This document shows positions 26,289 to 36,169 of a stretch of 64,000 nt of DNA, piece by piece. Origin of the DNA: Bordetella genomosp. 5 (GTDB lineage Bacteria > Pseudomonadota > Gammaproteobacteria > Burkholderiales > Burkholderiaceae_B). The stretch's first letter is position 1. The number at the start of each line of letters is the position of its first letter. A program made the position numbers and the translations under genes. The stretch spans positions 1 to 64,000 of the forward strand of contig NZ_NEVN01000005.1 in assembly GCF_002261475.1 (NCBI RefSeq), given 5' to 3'. The notes under the pieces are model-generated. The model ran no database searches. It was not told the DNA's origin and saw nothing but the letters and a program-made list of their open reading frames with translations.

Positions 26289-26312
26289 GTGTGTGAAAAC
26301 ATATTCACATAC
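26289..26312. promoter_or_regulatory. AT-rich imperfect palindrome upstream of the cupin operon
   Basis: GTGTGTGAA and TTCACATAC, complementary at 8 of 9 positions, flank 6 bases. The core resembles TGTGA/TCACA operators but with 8 instead of 6 bases between them. In this GC-rich DNA it stands out. It is a candidate operator for the IclR protein or another regulator; the binding protein is inference. Confidence 0.5.
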
Positions 26313-26429
26313 AGGAAAAACGATGGCAAGCCTTCGAGGCGCGGGATACCCCCGGTCTCCCAGGGGCGATCGGGGTAAACACCAGGGGTGGCTGGTAGAA
26401 TCGCGTCGTTCTCCATCAAGCGCGCCGCC

Positions 26430-27737
26430 ATGTCCGTTGTCCGCCCCGATGCCACGTCCGGCTTGTCCGACTGGCTGCAGTACCTGGAATCCCTCCACGC
26501 CAAGGCCATCGATCTCGGTCTGGACCGCGTCAAGGAAGTCGCGCAGCGTCTGGATCTGCAACTCGACGCGGTCAAGTTCGTGGTCGGCGGCACCAACGGC
26601 AAGGGTTCCACCTGCGCCATGCTCGAGGCCATTCTGCTGGCCGCCGGCTACAAGGTCGGCCTGTACACCTCGCCGCACCTGATCGATTTCAACGAGCGCG
26701 CGCGCGTCAACGGCGAAATCGCCGCCGACGCCGCCCTGGTCGAGCAGTTCGAGGCCGTCGAGGCGGCGCGGGGCGACACGAGCCTCACCTATTTCGAATT
26801 CACCACGCTGGCCATCCTGCGCCTTTTCTCGCAGTCGCGCCTTGACGCCGTCGTGCTCGAGGTCGGCCTGGGCGGTCGCCTCGACGCCGTCAATATTGTC
26901 GATGCGGACTGCGCCATCGTCACGAGCGTCGATATCGATCACACCGACTGGCTGGGCGACACCCGCGAGAAGATCGGCTTCGAAAAGGCCCATATCTATC
27001 GTGCCGGCCGGCCCGCCATCTGCAGTGATCCCGTGCCGCCGCAGAGCCTGCTGGATCACATCGCCGAGATCGGCGCCGACGCGTGGCTCTTCGGACGCGA
27101 CTTCAACTATTCCGGCGACCGCCAGCAATGGGCTTACGGCGGGCGCTCGGTACGACGCCCGTCGCTGGCCTATCCGGCCCTGCGCGGCGCGAACCAGCTG
27201 CTGAACGCCTCGGCCGCGCTGGCCGCGCTCGAATCCGTGCGCGACCGCCTGCCGGTGCCGCAGCAGGCCGTGCGCCTGGGGCTGTTGCAGGCGTCGCTGC
27301 CGGGCCGCTTCCAGATCCTGCCCGGCCAGCCGGCCGTCATTCTCGACGTCGCGCACAATCCGCACGCCGCCGCGGTGCTGGCGCAAAACCTCGACAACAT
27401 GGGCTTTCATCCGTACACCCACGCGGTGTTCGGCATGCTCAACGACAAGGACCTCGCCGGCGTGGTGGCCAAGTTCGGCACCCGTGTCGATCACTGGTAT
27501 TGCGCCGGACTGCCCGGGCCGCGCGGCAACTCGGGCGAGGGCCTGGCCGAGCAGGTTCAGGCACAGCTTCCGCAGGTGGCCGCCGGGGCCGAAGGCCCGA
27601 GCGTGGCGGCGTTCGCCGACCCCGCCGCGGCCTACGCCGCCGCCCGCGAAAAGGCAGGGGAGAATGATAGAATCGTCGTGTTCGGATCATTTCTGACCGT
27701 AGCCGCGGTGCTGCAGGCGCTAGGCCGCAAGGCATGA
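26430..27737 (+). CDS. folC: Bifunctional folylpolyglutamate synthase / dihydrofolate synthase
   Basis: A 435-residue Mur-ligase-like enzyme. The ATP loop is GTNGKGST (54-61); the LTYFEFTTLAILRLF and VLEVGLGGRLDAVNI blocks and the ILDVAHNPHAA motif of the C-terminal domain are all present. It adds glutamate to dihydropteroate and folates. The Met at 26430 gives the normal N-terminus; an in-frame start at 26388 is possible but without support. accD, its usual upstream partner in this group, is not next to it; the cupin operon lies there instead. Confidence 0.95.
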   Translation: MSVVRPDATSGLSDWLQYLESLHAKAIDLGLDRVKEVAQRLDLQLDAVKFVVGGTNGKGSTCAMLEAILLAAGYKVGLYTSPHLIDFNERARVNGEIAADAALVEQFEAVEAARGDTSLTYFEFTTLAILRLFSQSRLDAVVLEVGLGGRLDAVNIVDADCAIVTSVDIDHTDWLGDTREKIGFEKAHIYRAGRPAICSDPVPPQSLLDHIAEIGADAWLFGRDFNYSGDRQQWAYGGRSVRRPSLAYPALRGANQLLNASAALAALESVRDRLPVPQQAVRLGLLQASLPGRFQILPGQPAVILDVAHNPHAAAVLAQNLDNMGFHPYTHAVFGMLNDKDLAGVVAKFGTRVDHWYCAGLPGPRGNSGEGLAEQVQAQLPQVAAGAEGPSVAAFADPAAAYAAAREKAGENDRIVVFGSFLTVAAVLQALGRKA

Positions 27738-27834
27738 CCCGCCGGCCAGGGCGAGCGGCGCGACACCACCGGCATGCTGGCCGGTTCGCGCTCTCCGCCG
27801 CCTGGCTCGTTTCATCCGCTGGGGATTGAGTTCC

Positions 27835-28695
27835 ATGGGTTTGTTCAGTCGCAAAGATTCTGCCTCCGAGGCGCCCTCCACCCGGTCCCGGCCGATGGTG
27901 TCGAGTGAGGCCCAGGCGGCCGAACTGCGCGCACGCGCGCGCCGGCGTCTGGCCGGCGCGGTCGCGCTGGTCCTGGCCGCCGTGATCGTGTTGCCCATGA
28001 TCCTCGATTCCGAGCCCGTCCCGGTCTCCGACGACATCCCCATCCGTATCCCCGAGCGCGGCACCCCGTACCAGCCGCCGGTCTCCGAGCCGCAGGCCCC
28101 GGTCGCGCAGAATGGCGCCACCCCGGGCAGCGCCACCCCCGGCGAGCCGGCCGTGCCGCCCGATCTGAGCACGGCGCAGCCGCCCGCCGGCCAGACGCCG
28201 GCCCCCGCGGTCACGCCCGGCCAGCCGGGTCCGCAGGCAGGCGCCGCGCCGCCCGCGGTCCAGCCCGTCACGCCGCCGCCGGTGGCCGCCACGACGCCGC
28301 CGCCCAAGCCGCCCGAAGCCAAGCCCACCCCGACGCCCACGCCCAAGCCGGCCGAGAAGCCCGAGCCCACGCGCTCCGACGACGGCGCCCGCGCGCTCGC
28401 GCTGCTCGAAGGCCGCGCCGCGCCGGCCCCGGCCCCGTCCTCGGCCAAGCCGGCCGCCTCCGGGAACTTCGTGCTGCAGGTGGCCTCCTATACCACGCAG
28501 GCCGATGCCAATGCCCGTCGCGGCAAGCTCCATCAGGCCGGCGTGACCAACGCATTCGTCGAACAGGCGAGCATCAATGGCAAGCAGCAATTCCGGCTGC
28601 GCGTGGGACCGTTCCCCTCGCGCGAGGCGGCGCAGGCTGCCCAGGCGCGTCTGCGCACGCTGGGCTACGACAACGGTTTCATCGCCGCACAGTGA
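27835..28695 (+). CDS. SPOR-domain membrane protein (DedD/FtsN-like)
   Basis: A 286-residue bitopic protein: a short basic cytoplasmic part, one membrane helix at about 38-57, a long Pro/Ala/Thr-rich periplasmic linker with a PTPTPTPKP stretch, and a C-terminal SPOR domain (about 210-285; FVLQVASYTTQADANARRGKLHQ). SPOR domains bind denuded peptidoglycan at division septa. It lies between folC and cvpA, the conserved place of dedD. Its stop overlaps the cvpA start. Confidence 0.9.
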   Translation: MGLFSRKDSASEAPSTRSRPMVSSEAQAAELRARARRRLAGAVALVLAAVIVLPMILDSEPVPVSDDIPIRIPERGTPYQPPVSEPQAPVAQNGATPGSATPGEPAVPPDLSTAQPPAGQTPAPAVTPGQPGPQAGAAPPAVQPVTPPPVAATTPPPKPPEAKPTPTPTPKPAEKPEPTRSDDGARALALLEGRAAPAPAPSSAKPAASGNFVLQVASYTTQADANARRGKLHQAGVTNAFVEQASINGKQQFRLRVGPFPSREAAQAAQARLRTLGYDNGFIAAQ

Positions 28696-29180
28696 CCGGT
28701 TTCGACTTCGTCGTTCTGGCGATCCTGGCGGTCTCGGCCGTGCTCGGTCTGGTGCGCGGTCTGCTCAAAGAGCTGCTGTCGCTGGTCGCGTACGTGCTCG
28801 CCTTCGTGGCGGCGATCTGGTGGGGCCCCACCGTCTACGGCTGGCTCGAACCCTATATCGAAACCACGGTGCTGCGCATGGGGGTGTCCTATGCGGCCGT
28901 ATTCATCATCGTTCTGCTGGGCGTGGGTTTGGTCAACATGACCCTGGGCGCGCTGATCCGCACCACCGGCCTGTCGCCGGCCGATCATGGCCTGGGCGGG
29001 ATGTTCGGTCTGGCGCGCGGTCTGTTGATCGTGCTCGTGCTGGTTGGCCTGGCGGGTTATACGCCGCTGCCGCAAGAGCCCTGGTGGCAGGACGCCATGT
29101 TTTCGCATTCGGCCACGCAGGCCGTCTTGAAGGTCAAGTCGATGCTGCCTGAGTCCCTCGGGACCTGGGTGCCGTATTGA
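28692..29180 (+). CDS. cvpA: CvpA family membrane protein
   Basis: A 162-residue protein with four hydrophobic helices and the CvpA opening FDFVVLAILAVSAVLGLVRG. In E. coli CvpA is needed for colicin V export and envelope homeostasis and lies before purF, as here. The GTG start at 28692 overlaps the upstream stop (GTGA). Confidence 0.93.
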   Translation: MTGFDFVVLAILAVSAVLGLVRGLLKELLSLVAYVLAFVAAIWWGPTVYGWLEPYIETTVLRMGVSYAAVFIIVLLGVGLVNMTLGALIRTTGLSPADHGLGGMFGLARGLLIVLVLVGLAGYTPLPQEPWWQDAMFSHSATQAVLKVKSMLPESLGTWVPY

Positions 29181-29236
29181 TGCGTCCTTATTGATTCACT
29201 ACTGCTTCACTCGTTTTACATCTACAGGAACTCACC

Positions 29237-30757
29237 ATGTGTGGAATCGTCGGGGTTATCGGGCGCGGGCCGGTTAACCAGCTGCTGTATGACAGCCTGC
29301 TGTTGTTGCAGCACCGGGGCCAGGACGCCGCAGGCATCGCCACCTCCCACGGCAATCACTTCAACATGTACAAGGCGCACGGCCTTGTACGCGACGTGTT
29401 CCGCACGCGCAACATGCGCTCCCTGCCGGGTCAGAGCGGCGTGGGCCAGGTGCGCTACCCCACGGCGGGTTCGAGCTCCAGCGAAGAAGAGGCACAGCCC
29501 TTCTACGTGAACGCCCCGTTCGGCATCACGTTCGCCCATAACGGCAACCTGACCAACTGGCGCGAGCTGCGCGAGGCGCTCTATCGCGTCGACCGCCGTC
29601 ACATCAACACCAACTCCGACTCCGAAGTGCTGCTCAACGTGCTGGCGCACGAGCTGCAGCTCGCGGCCAACGGCGTGTCGCTCGACGAAGACGCGATGTT
29701 CCGCGCGGTGGCTCAGCTGCACAAGCGCGTGCGCGGCGCCTACGCCGTGGTGTCGCAGATCTCGGGCTACGGCATGCTGGCCTTCCGCGATCCGTACGGC
29801 ATCCGCCCGCTCTGTATCGGCCGCCAGGAAACCGACGAGGGCGTCGAGTGGATGGTCGCCTCGGAGTCGGTCGCTCTCGAAGGCAGCGGTTTCGCCTTCG
29901 TGCGCGACGTGCTGCCGGGCGAGGCCGTGTTCGTCGACCTCGACGGCCGCCTCGTGAGCCGCCAGTGCGCCGAAGACGCGCGCCTCGTGCCCTGCATCTT
30001 CGAATACGTCTACTTCGCCCGCCCCGATTCGCTGATCGACGGCGTGTCGGTGTACGACGCCCGCCTGCGCATGGGCGAGTACCTCGCCGACAAGGTCGCG
30101 CGCAACATGCGTATCGGCGACATCGACGTGGTCATGCCGATTCCCGACTCGTCGCGTCCGGCCGCCATGCAGCTCGCGTCGCGCCTGAACCTCGACTACC
30201 GCGAAGGCCTGATCAAGAACCGCTACGTCGGCCGCACCTTCATCATGCCGGGCCAGGCCGTGCGCCGTAAGTCCGTGCGCCAGAAGCTCAACGCGATCGG
30301 CCAGGAGTTCAAGGGCAAGAACGTGTTGCTGGTCGATGACTCCATCGTGCGCGGCACCACCTCGCGCGAGATCGTCGACATGGCGCGCGCCGCCGGCGCC
30401 AACAAGGTCTACTTCGCCTCGGCCGCGCCTCCGGTGCGATTCCCCAACGTATACGGCATCGACATGCCGACCCAGAAGGAACTGATCGCCACCGGCCGTT
30501 CCGACGAAGAAATCGCCCGCGCGATCGGCGCCGATTCGCTCGTCTACCAGGATCTGGCCGACATGCAGCAGGCCGTGCGCGACATCAACCCGTCGATCAC
30601 CCGCTTCGAAGCCTCGTGTTTCGATGGCGAGTACATCACGGGCGACATCACGCCGGAGTACCTCGCACGCCTCGGTCAGTCGCGCGAGACCAGCGCCGAT
30701 GACGAAGCCGCGGGTGGCTTGCAGTTCAACATGGGTTACGGCGTCAACGACAACTGA
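29237..30757 (+). CDS. purF: Amidophosphoribosyltransferase
   Basis: A 506-residue PurF. The N-terminal nucleophile Cys2 (MCGIVGVIG) starts the glutamine amidotransferase domain; FAHNGNLTN at 99-107 is typical. The phosphoribosyltransferase domain carries the PRPP loop [14 protein letters not shown] (363-376). It catalyses the first committed step of purine synthesis. No propeptide precedes Cys2, as in enterobacterial PurF. The gene closes the folC-SPOR-cvpA-purF operon and is followed by a strong terminator. Confidence 0.97.
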   Translation: MCGIVGVIGRGPVNQLLYDSLLLLQHRGQDAAGIATSHGNHFNMYKAHGLVRDVFRTRNMRSLPGQSGVGQVRYPTAGSSSSEEEAQPFYVNAPFGITFAHNGNLTNWRELREALYRVDRRHINTNSDSEVLLNVLAHELQLAANGVSLDEDAMFRAVAQLHKRVRGAYAVVSQISGYGMLAFRDPYGIRPLCIGRQETDEGVEWMVASESVALEGSGFAFVRDVLPGEAVFVDLDGRLVSRQCAEDARLVPCIFEYVYFARPDSLIDGVSVYDARLRMGEYLADKVARNMRIGDIDVVMPIPDSSRPAAMQLASRLNLDYREGLIKNRYVGRTFIMPGQAVRRKSVRQKLNAIGQEFKGKNVLLVDDSIVRGTTSREIVDMARAAGANKVYFASAAPPVRFPNVYGIDMPTQKELIATGRSDEEIARAIGADSLVYQDLADMQQAVRDINPSITRFEASCFDGEYITGDITPEYLARLGQSRETSADDEAAGGLQFNMGYGVNDN

Positions 30758-30795
30758 GTCCGTCGCTGACAGCGGCGCTTCGCGCCGTTCATGTC

Positions 30796-30832
30796 AAAGA
30801 GCCCGGCGCCATCACGGCGCCGGGCTCTTTTC
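30796..30832 (+). terminator. Intrinsic terminator of purF
   Basis: A perfect 13-bp stem (AGAGCCCGGCGCC and complement) with a 5-base loop, followed by TTTT and preceded by AAA, 41 bases after the purF stop. The symmetric A/T flanks allow function on both strands, so it could also stop readthrough from dsbB's downstream side. Confidence 0.9.
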
Positions 30833-30857
30833 ATTGGGGCGAGGCGTGTCGCTCGGC

Positions 30858-31340
30858 TCAGGCGGCGCGGCGGCCGGCGAACGCGGCGCGCAGGGCGATG
30901 ACACCCAGCACCACGAACAGGCCCAGGCTCCAGAGCGCGTATTCGATGCCCAGCAGCGGCACGGCGGCGTCCATGCAGGTGGCATAGATGCCGAAGACCG
31001 ACGGGATCGCGCTGTCCAGCCCGGTGCCGCTCATGAAGCGGTCGGCGAAGGTCTGGTCGCAGGACAGCATCTTCGAGGCGACCGTGTACTGGTACCACGC
31101 CGCCACCACGCCGGCGATGGCGAGCAGCGCGGCCAGTGCCGCGCCGATGCGCGAGGCCAGCGGACCCGCGTAGGCGGTGACCAGGGCGATCACGCCGATC
31201 ACCAGATAGATCAGACGCTGCATCACGCACCAGGCGCAGGGCGGCATCTCGAGCAGGTGTTGGGAAATGAGGGCGACGCCCAAGGCGCCGAAGCACAGCA
31301 GCGCGATCAGGAGAAGCAGGCGTTTGCGTTGCGGATACAT
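30858..31340 (-). CDS. dsbB: Disulfide bond formation protein DsbB
   Basis: A 160-residue inner-membrane protein with four helices. The quinone-side redox pair is Cys35/Cys38 (PPCAWCVMQR) and the second pair is Cys94 and Cys122 in the periplasmic loop. DsbB reoxidises DsbA and passes electrons to quinone. The start at 31340 has a plausible GGAA upstream. The same frame stays open upstream to 33059 through the antisense of other genes; that extension is not coding. Confidence 0.95.
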   Translation of the reverse strand: MYPQRKRLLLLIALLCFGALGVALISQHLLEMPPCAWCVMQRLIYLVIGVIALVTAYAGPLASRIGAALAALLAIAGVVAAWYQYTVASKMLSCDQTFADRFMSGTGLDSAIPSVFGIYATCMDAAVPLLGIEYALWSLGLFVVLGVIALRAAFAGRRAA

Positions 31341-31414
31341 GGTGATTCCAGGCTTGCCGAAGCGGGTGAGGGTGATGGAGTGAACGGGGCGGGGAGGACG
31401 CCGCGGCTGCAAGC

Positions 31415-32131
31415 TTAGGCCGGCGGCTTCGGCATTAGTTGCAGCGCCTGCTCGAAAAGCGCCAGCAGCAGCTCGCGCGCGCCGTCCCAGAAAATCTGCA
31501 CGCCCAGGCACAGCATGATGAAGGCGGACAGGCGCATGAATACGGCGGTGCCGTTTTCGCCGAGGCGGTGCAGCAGCTGCACGGCGAAGCGCAGGCAGAC
31601 ATAAAGCACGAACGACACCACCGCGACGCCGGGCAGCGAGCCCGCCAGCCGCACCACGCTCGCGAGCTGATCCGTCTGGTCGCGCAGGGACGCGCCGACC
31701 GTCAGGGCCGCCGCGATCGATCCCGGGCCGCAACTGATCGGAAAGGTGAGGGGGTAGAAGGCGCGGGCCTGCGCCATTTCGGGCGTGAACGACTCGGCCA
31801 TGCGTGCCACGCGGCTGGTGCCGGCATCGGGCGAATTCACCAGCAGCCACGCGTTGTACATCACGAGGATGCCGCCGGCCACCCGCACGATGGCGAGCGA
31901 GATGCCGAAGAAGCTCAGCACGATATGCCCCGCCAGCATGGCCACGGTCAGCATCAGCGCCACGTTGATCGACACGCGCTTGGCCAGCGCCGTGCGCGTG
32001 GAGGCGGACGCGCCCTCCGTGAGGCTCCAGAAAATCGGCGCGATCGCGGGCGGATTCAGGAAGGGCAGCAGGGTGGCCAGCGCAAAGAAAAAACTGCGGC
32101 CGAAGACCAGCAAGTATTCGTCGATCGCCAT
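31415..32131 (-). CDS. MarC family integral membrane protein
   Basis: A 238-residue protein with about six membrane helices and MarC signatures (FLNPPAIAPIFWSLT near the start; YPLTFPISCGPGSIAAAL in the middle). MarC/UPF0056 proteins have no established transport function; the older antibiotic-resistance link was withdrawn for E. coli MarC. It lies between glnD and dsbB on the - strand with separate spacing. Confidence 0.9.
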   Translation of the reverse strand: MAIDEYLLVFGRSFFFALATLLPFLNPPAIAPIFWSLTEGASASTRTALAKRVSINVALMLTVAMLAGHIVLSFFGISLAIVRVAGGILVMYNAWLLVNSPDAGTSRVARMAESFTPEMAQARAFYPLTFPISCGPGSIAAALTVGASLRDQTDQLASVVRLAGSLPGVAVVSFVLYVCLRFAVQLLHRLGENGTAVFMRLSAFIMLCLGVQIFWDGARELLLALFEQALQLMPKPPA

Positions 32132-32182
32132 GGAGGTGAGCCGCGCCCGATATGAAAACGCGATTGTAAGCGGGCGCGGTGC

Positions 32183-34780
32183 TTAAGCGACCTTTTGCTG
32201 CGGTTCGTCGCCCGCCAGCGCATCGAGCACGCTGCGCTCGAACTGCATCTGCGTGCGGGGCCGCTCCAGCGCCGCGCCGGAAATGATGAACACGTCTTCG
32301 ACGCGGTCGCCGAGCGTCATCACCTTGGCCATGATGAGGTCCACCCCGGTGTCGGCGAATACCCGCGCCAGCGCGTACAGCAGCCCGGGCCGGTCGGTGG
32401 CGGTCACGGACAGGCGCCACGACTGGCTGCGCTCGTCGGGGTGCAGCTCGGCCTGGGGCATCACGGGAAACACGCGCGATAGCCGCGACTGACGATTGCG
32501 ATGCTGTCCGCCGCGCGCGGGGGCGCGTTCGCCCTGGCGGGCGGCCCGCAGCCGTTCGCCCAGCTCGTGCTCGACCAGCGTGGCCTGCGCCCGCAGGTCG
32601 AAGCTGCCGTCGGACGGCAGCACGATGAAGCTGTCGAGCGCCCAGCCGTGGCGGGTGGTGTGGATGCGGGCGTCCTGGATCGACATCGCCTTGCCGTCGA
32701 AATAGCCGCAGGTGGTCATGAAGAGGTCGGGCGCGTCGCGGGTATAGAGCATGACCTGCAGGCCGCCGCCTTCCTCGGTGGGACGCACCCGCACGACCGG
32801 CTCGGCGGGCTCCACCTGATAGTAGAGGTGGCGCGTGTGCCAGGCGATCTCGGAGGCGTCGTGCCGCAGGAAGTACGCCACGTCGAGCTGCTTCCAGAAG
32901 GCCTCGCGCGCGTCGTCGCGCAGGCCCGCGAGACGCGTGAGGCGTGCCGCCTCTTCCTTGCGCTCGGTGAGCACGGTGCTGGCGTCGTGCGTGCCGCCTA
33001 GCGCCGCCAGCGTCAGGCGATACAGGTCCTCGAGCAGCTTGCCCTTCCAGGCGTTCCACACCTTGGGGCTGGTGCCGCGGATGTCGGCCACCGTGAGCAG
33101 GTAGAGGGCGGTGAGGTGGCGCTCGTCGCCCACCTTGCGGGCGAACTCGTTGACGACCTCGGGGTCGGAGATGTCGCGCTTTTGCGCGAAGTTGGACATC
33201 AGCAGGTGCTGACGCACCAGGAACTCCACCAGCTCGCCATCGGCGGCGTCCAGGCCGTGCTCGGTGGCGAAGCGGCGCACTTCGCGTGCGCCGAGCTCGG
33301 AGTGGTCGCCGCCGCGGCCCTTGGCGATGTCATGAAAGAGCGCCGCCACGTACAGCAGCCAGTGCCGGTCCAGGTCGGTCATGAGCTGGCTGGCCAGCGG
33401 GTACTCCTGCGCGTGCTCCGGCATGGTGAAGCGCCGCAGATTGCGGATCACCGCCAGCGTGTGCTGGTCGACCGTATAGACATGGAACAGGTCGTGCTGC
33501 ATCTGCCCCACGATGCGGCGAAACACCGGCAGATAACGCGGCAGCACGTTGAGCATGGTCATGCGGCGGATCTCGTGCACCACGCCGCGCGGCTGCTGCA
33601 GGATCTGCAGGAACAGCTTGCGGTTGACCGGGTTGCGGCGGAACTGCGCGTCGATGCGGTGGCGCGAGTGCCAGATGGCGCGCAGCGTGCGCGCCGACAT
33701 GCCGGTGAGGTCGGCATGCTGCTGCATCACGAGAAACGCGCGCAGCAGCAGCGTCGGATTGCGCTCGAAGCAGTCTTCGCGAATGATGTCCAGCCGCTCG
33801 TGCAGCTTGCGGAAGTCTTCGTCGATCGCGCGGGCATCGCTTTCGGGACGCGGAAACAGGCGCTCCTCGATGTTCTGCACCAGGATCGCGTTGAGCTGCG
33901 TCACGAGGCGGGCCGCCCAGTAATAACGCTGCATCAGCAGTTCGCTCGCGCGCCGCGTGGCCGTGGACGTGATGCCGTAGACCTCGGCCAGCGAGGGCTG
34001 CAGGTCGAACAGCACGCGGTCTTCGCGGCGGCCGGTGAGCAAGTGCAGCTCGATGCGCAGGCGCTTGAAGGCCTGTTCGGCGCGGCGCAGGTCGCGCGCC
34101 TCCGAGGCCGTCAGCAGCCCCGCCTGCGCCACTTCGCGCCAGGCCTGGCCGAAGCCGGCCGCCCGCGCCATCCACAGGATCACCTGCAGGTCGCGCAGTC
34201 CGCCGGGCGATTCCTTGCAGTTGGGTTCGAGGGAGTAGGGCGTGTCCTGGTAGCGGGCATGACGCTGCTGCATCTCGACGCGCTTGGCGCGGAAGAAGGC
34301 GGCCGCGTCGAGGCGGGCCCGCATTGCGGTTTCGAAGCGCTTCATGAGCGAGCGGCTGCCCGCGAGCCAGCGCGACTCGAGCAGCGCGGTCTCGACCGTG
34401 ATGTCGGCCTGGGCTTCGTTTTCGCAGTCTTCGAGCGTGCGCACGCTGTGGCCGGGTTCCAGGCCGAGGTCCCAGAGCGAGGCGACCAGCGCCTCGATCG
34501 CGCTCTCGTCGGCCGGGCCGGGCTCGTGCGGCAGCAGGATCAGCAGATCGACATCGGAATGCGGATAAAGCTCGCCTCGTCCGTAGCCGCCCACCGCGGC
34601 CAGCGTGGCGCCGGCCGGCAGCGGCGCCAGCTTGATCAGCTCGCGCAGCGCCTGGTCGACGATGCGGCGCAACTCATGCAGCAGCGTGTCGGGCCGATGG
34701 TGGGTCCGGAACTGCGCGATCGCCGCCGCCCGGGCGGTCTGCATGCGTGCTTTGAGGGGGGCGAGATCGAGCTGGGTCAT
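32183..34780 (-). CDS. glnD: Bifunctional uridylyltransferase/uridylyl-removing enzyme GlnD
   Basis: An 865-residue nitrogen-signalling enzyme. The nucleotidyltransferase site is GGYGRGELYPHSDVDLL (64-80, Asp76/Asp78), the HD hydrolase motif is at about 483-484 (LFHDIAKGRGGDH), and two C-terminal ACT domains (about 690-765 and 790-855) sense glutamine. It uridylylates PII proteins when glutamine is low. Full length, with all four domains intact. It follows map on the same strand with a 28-base gap. Confidence 0.97.
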   Translation of the reverse strand: MTQLDLAPLKARMQTARAAAIAQFRTHHRPDTLLHELRRIVDQALRELIKLAPLPAGATLAAVGGYGRGELYPHSDVDLLILLPHEPGPADESAIEALVASLWDLGLEPGHSVRTLEDCENEAQADITVETALLESRWLAGSRSLMKRFETAMRARLDAAAFFRAKRVEMQQRHARYQDTPYSLEPNCKESPGGLRDLQVILWMARAAGFGQAWREVAQAGLLTASEARDLRRAEQAFKRLRIELHLLTGRREDRVLFDLQPSLAEVYGITSTATRRASELLMQRYYWAARLVTQLNAILVQNIEERLFPRPESDARAIDEDFRKLHERLDIIREDCFERNPTLLLRAFLVMQQHADLTGMSARTLRAIWHSRHRIDAQFRRNPVNRKLFLQILQQPRGVVHEIRRMTMLNVLPRYLPVFRRIVGQMQHDLFHVYTVDQHTLAVIRNLRRFTMPEHAQEYPLASQLMTDLDRHWLLYVAALFHDIAKGRGGDHSELGAREVRRFATEHGLDAADGELVEFLVRQHLLMSNFAQKRDISDPEVVNEFARKVGDERHLTALYLLTVADIRGTSPKVWNAWKGKLLEDLYRLTLAALGGTHDASTVLTERKEEAARLTRLAGLRDDAREAFWKQLDVAYFLRHDASEIAWHTRHLYYQVEPAEPVVRVRPTEEGGGLQVMLYTRDAPDLFMTTCGYFDGKAMSIQDARIHTTRHGWALDSFIVLPSDGSFDLRAQATLVEHELGERLRAARQGERAPARGGQHRNRQSRLSRVFPVMPQAELHPDERSQSWRLSVTATDRPGLLYALARVFADTGVDLIMAKVMTLGDRVEDVFIISGAALERPRTQMQFERSVLDALAGDEPQQKVA

Positions 34781-34808
34781 GCAGACGGGCCTGGAGAGAG
34801 GGAAGGGG

Positions 34809-35630
34809 TCAGACCTGGGGGATCACGACCGTGTCGGGCACGAAGGCCGGCGCGGCGGGCATGTTGGGCGACACGGTGAGCACCTCGCAGCCGGTCTCGG
34901 TGACGCAGATGGTATGTTCCCATTGCGCCGAAAGGCTATGATCGCGGGTCACGACCGTCCAGCCGTCGGCCAGTTGGCGGATTTCGCGGCGGCCGGCGTT
35001 GATCATCGGCTCGACCGTGAACAGCATGCCGGTTTCGAGCGTCGGGCCCGTGCCGGGCTTGCCGTAGTGCAGCACCTGCGGGTCTTCATGAAAGCGCTGG
35101 CCGATGCCGTGGCCACAGAATTCGCGCACCACCGAAAAGCCCTGGGCTTCGGCGTACTTCTGGATCGCGTGGCCGATATCGCCGAGCGTGGCGCCATTGC
35201 GCACGGCGGCGATGCCCTTCCACATACAGTCGAAGGTGATGTCGGTCAGGCGGCGCGCCAGGATCGACGGTTCGCCGGCCAGGTACATGCGGCTCGTGTC
35301 GCCGAACCACCCATCCTTGATGATGGTCACGTCGATATTGAGCGCGTCCCCGTTTTTGAGGACCTTGTCGCCCGGAATGCCGTGGCAGACCTGGTGGTTC
35401 ACCGAGGTGCAGATCGCGCCCGGGAACGGCGGGTAGCCGGGCGGGGCGTAGCCTACCGTGGCCGACTTCACCTTGAGCTCGTCGGTGAGGTACTCGAGCG
35501 CGAGTTTGTCCAGGGCGGCCGTGGTGACGCCCGGCTTCACGTGAGGCGCGAGGTAATCGAGAATCCGGGCCGCGTCCTGACAGGCGGCGCGCATTTTGGC
35601 CAGATCGGCGGGGTCGGTAACAATGCCCAT
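34809..35630 (-). CDS. map: Type I methionine aminopeptidase
   Basis: A 273-residue pita-bread-fold metalloenzyme. Metal ligands can be seen in NIDVTIIKDGWFGDTS (two Asp), FCGHGIG (His), and LFTVEPM (Glu). It removes initiator Met from nascent proteins. The Met at 35630 gives the standard N-terminus; the frame is open to 35930 but the extra part is not protein-like. A TATAAT box lies about 40 bases upstream. It is divergent from rpsB, the common arrangement. Confidence 0.96.
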   Translation of the reverse strand: MGIVTDPADLAKMRAACQDAARILDYLAPHVKPGVTTAALDKLALEYLTDELKVKSATVGYAPPGYPPFPGAICTSVNHQVCHGIPGDKVLKNGDALNIDVTIIKDGWFGDTSRMYLAGEPSILARRLTDITFDCMWKGIAAVRNGATLGDIGHAIQKYAEAQGFSVVREFCGHGIGQRFHEDPQVLHYGKPGTGPTLETGMLFTVEPMINAGRREIRQLADGWTVVTRDHSLSAQWEHTICVTETGCEVLTVSPNMPAAPAFVPDTVVIPQV

Positions 35631-35666
35631 GTATCTGCTTGAGTATCCTGGTCGAAAAATAGTAGA

Positions 35667-35696
35667 ATTATAGGCTTGCCTTGAAAACCGTGTGCA
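35667..35696 (-). promoter_or_regulatory. Probable sigma-70 promoter of map
   Basis: On the - strand, a perfect TATAAT (35672-35667) with TGCACA (4/6 to TTGACA) 18 bases upstream. Start would be near 35660, giving a leader of about 30 bases before the map ATG. Confidence 0.5.
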
Positions 35697-36169
35697 TATC
35701 ACGCCCGGATTTCGGGGCTGTGCATGGCAGGCTCGAGCAGCCTGGCGGTAGCCGGAGCATCTGGTGCGCGCGTCGCGAAGGGACGTGGTGTGCAAGGCAG
35801 CGAAGGATACCGGGTGGGGCCGCACAGGCCTGCCGCGCGCAGCACCGGGTTTCCGAGCCGATAGGCGCCACGTATCGAGGCGAGGTCTGGCCGCGAGGCC
35901 GGGCACGGAAATCGGGACAGGCGGCATCATCGATGTTCGCGGTCCGCCGGGAGGCCAGGCGAGGGTGTTGCACCCGGGCAGGCACCCCGCGGGCGGCGCT
36001 CACGGGCTTGCCGAGCTGCTCGATCCACGTTTTTGAGCGGCGGTGCAGGCGCGGTGTGGGCGTCCGGTTAATTTCTCGTCGGTTGGCAGGTGCGCAGCAC
36101 CCGCGGCCGATTGGATGAAATGCCCCGGAACCTGATTCATGCAGCCAGATTCCGCCGCCAACAAAACGA

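Noticed and set aside
30858-33059. 733-residue frame ending in DsbB
   Set aside because: Only the last 160 residues are a protein; the rest is antisense or out-of-frame translation of marC and glnD.
35681-36118. 145-residue open frame in the map-rpsB gap
   Set aside because: Starts inside the map leader region, no ribosome site, Arg/Gly-rich, no motif.
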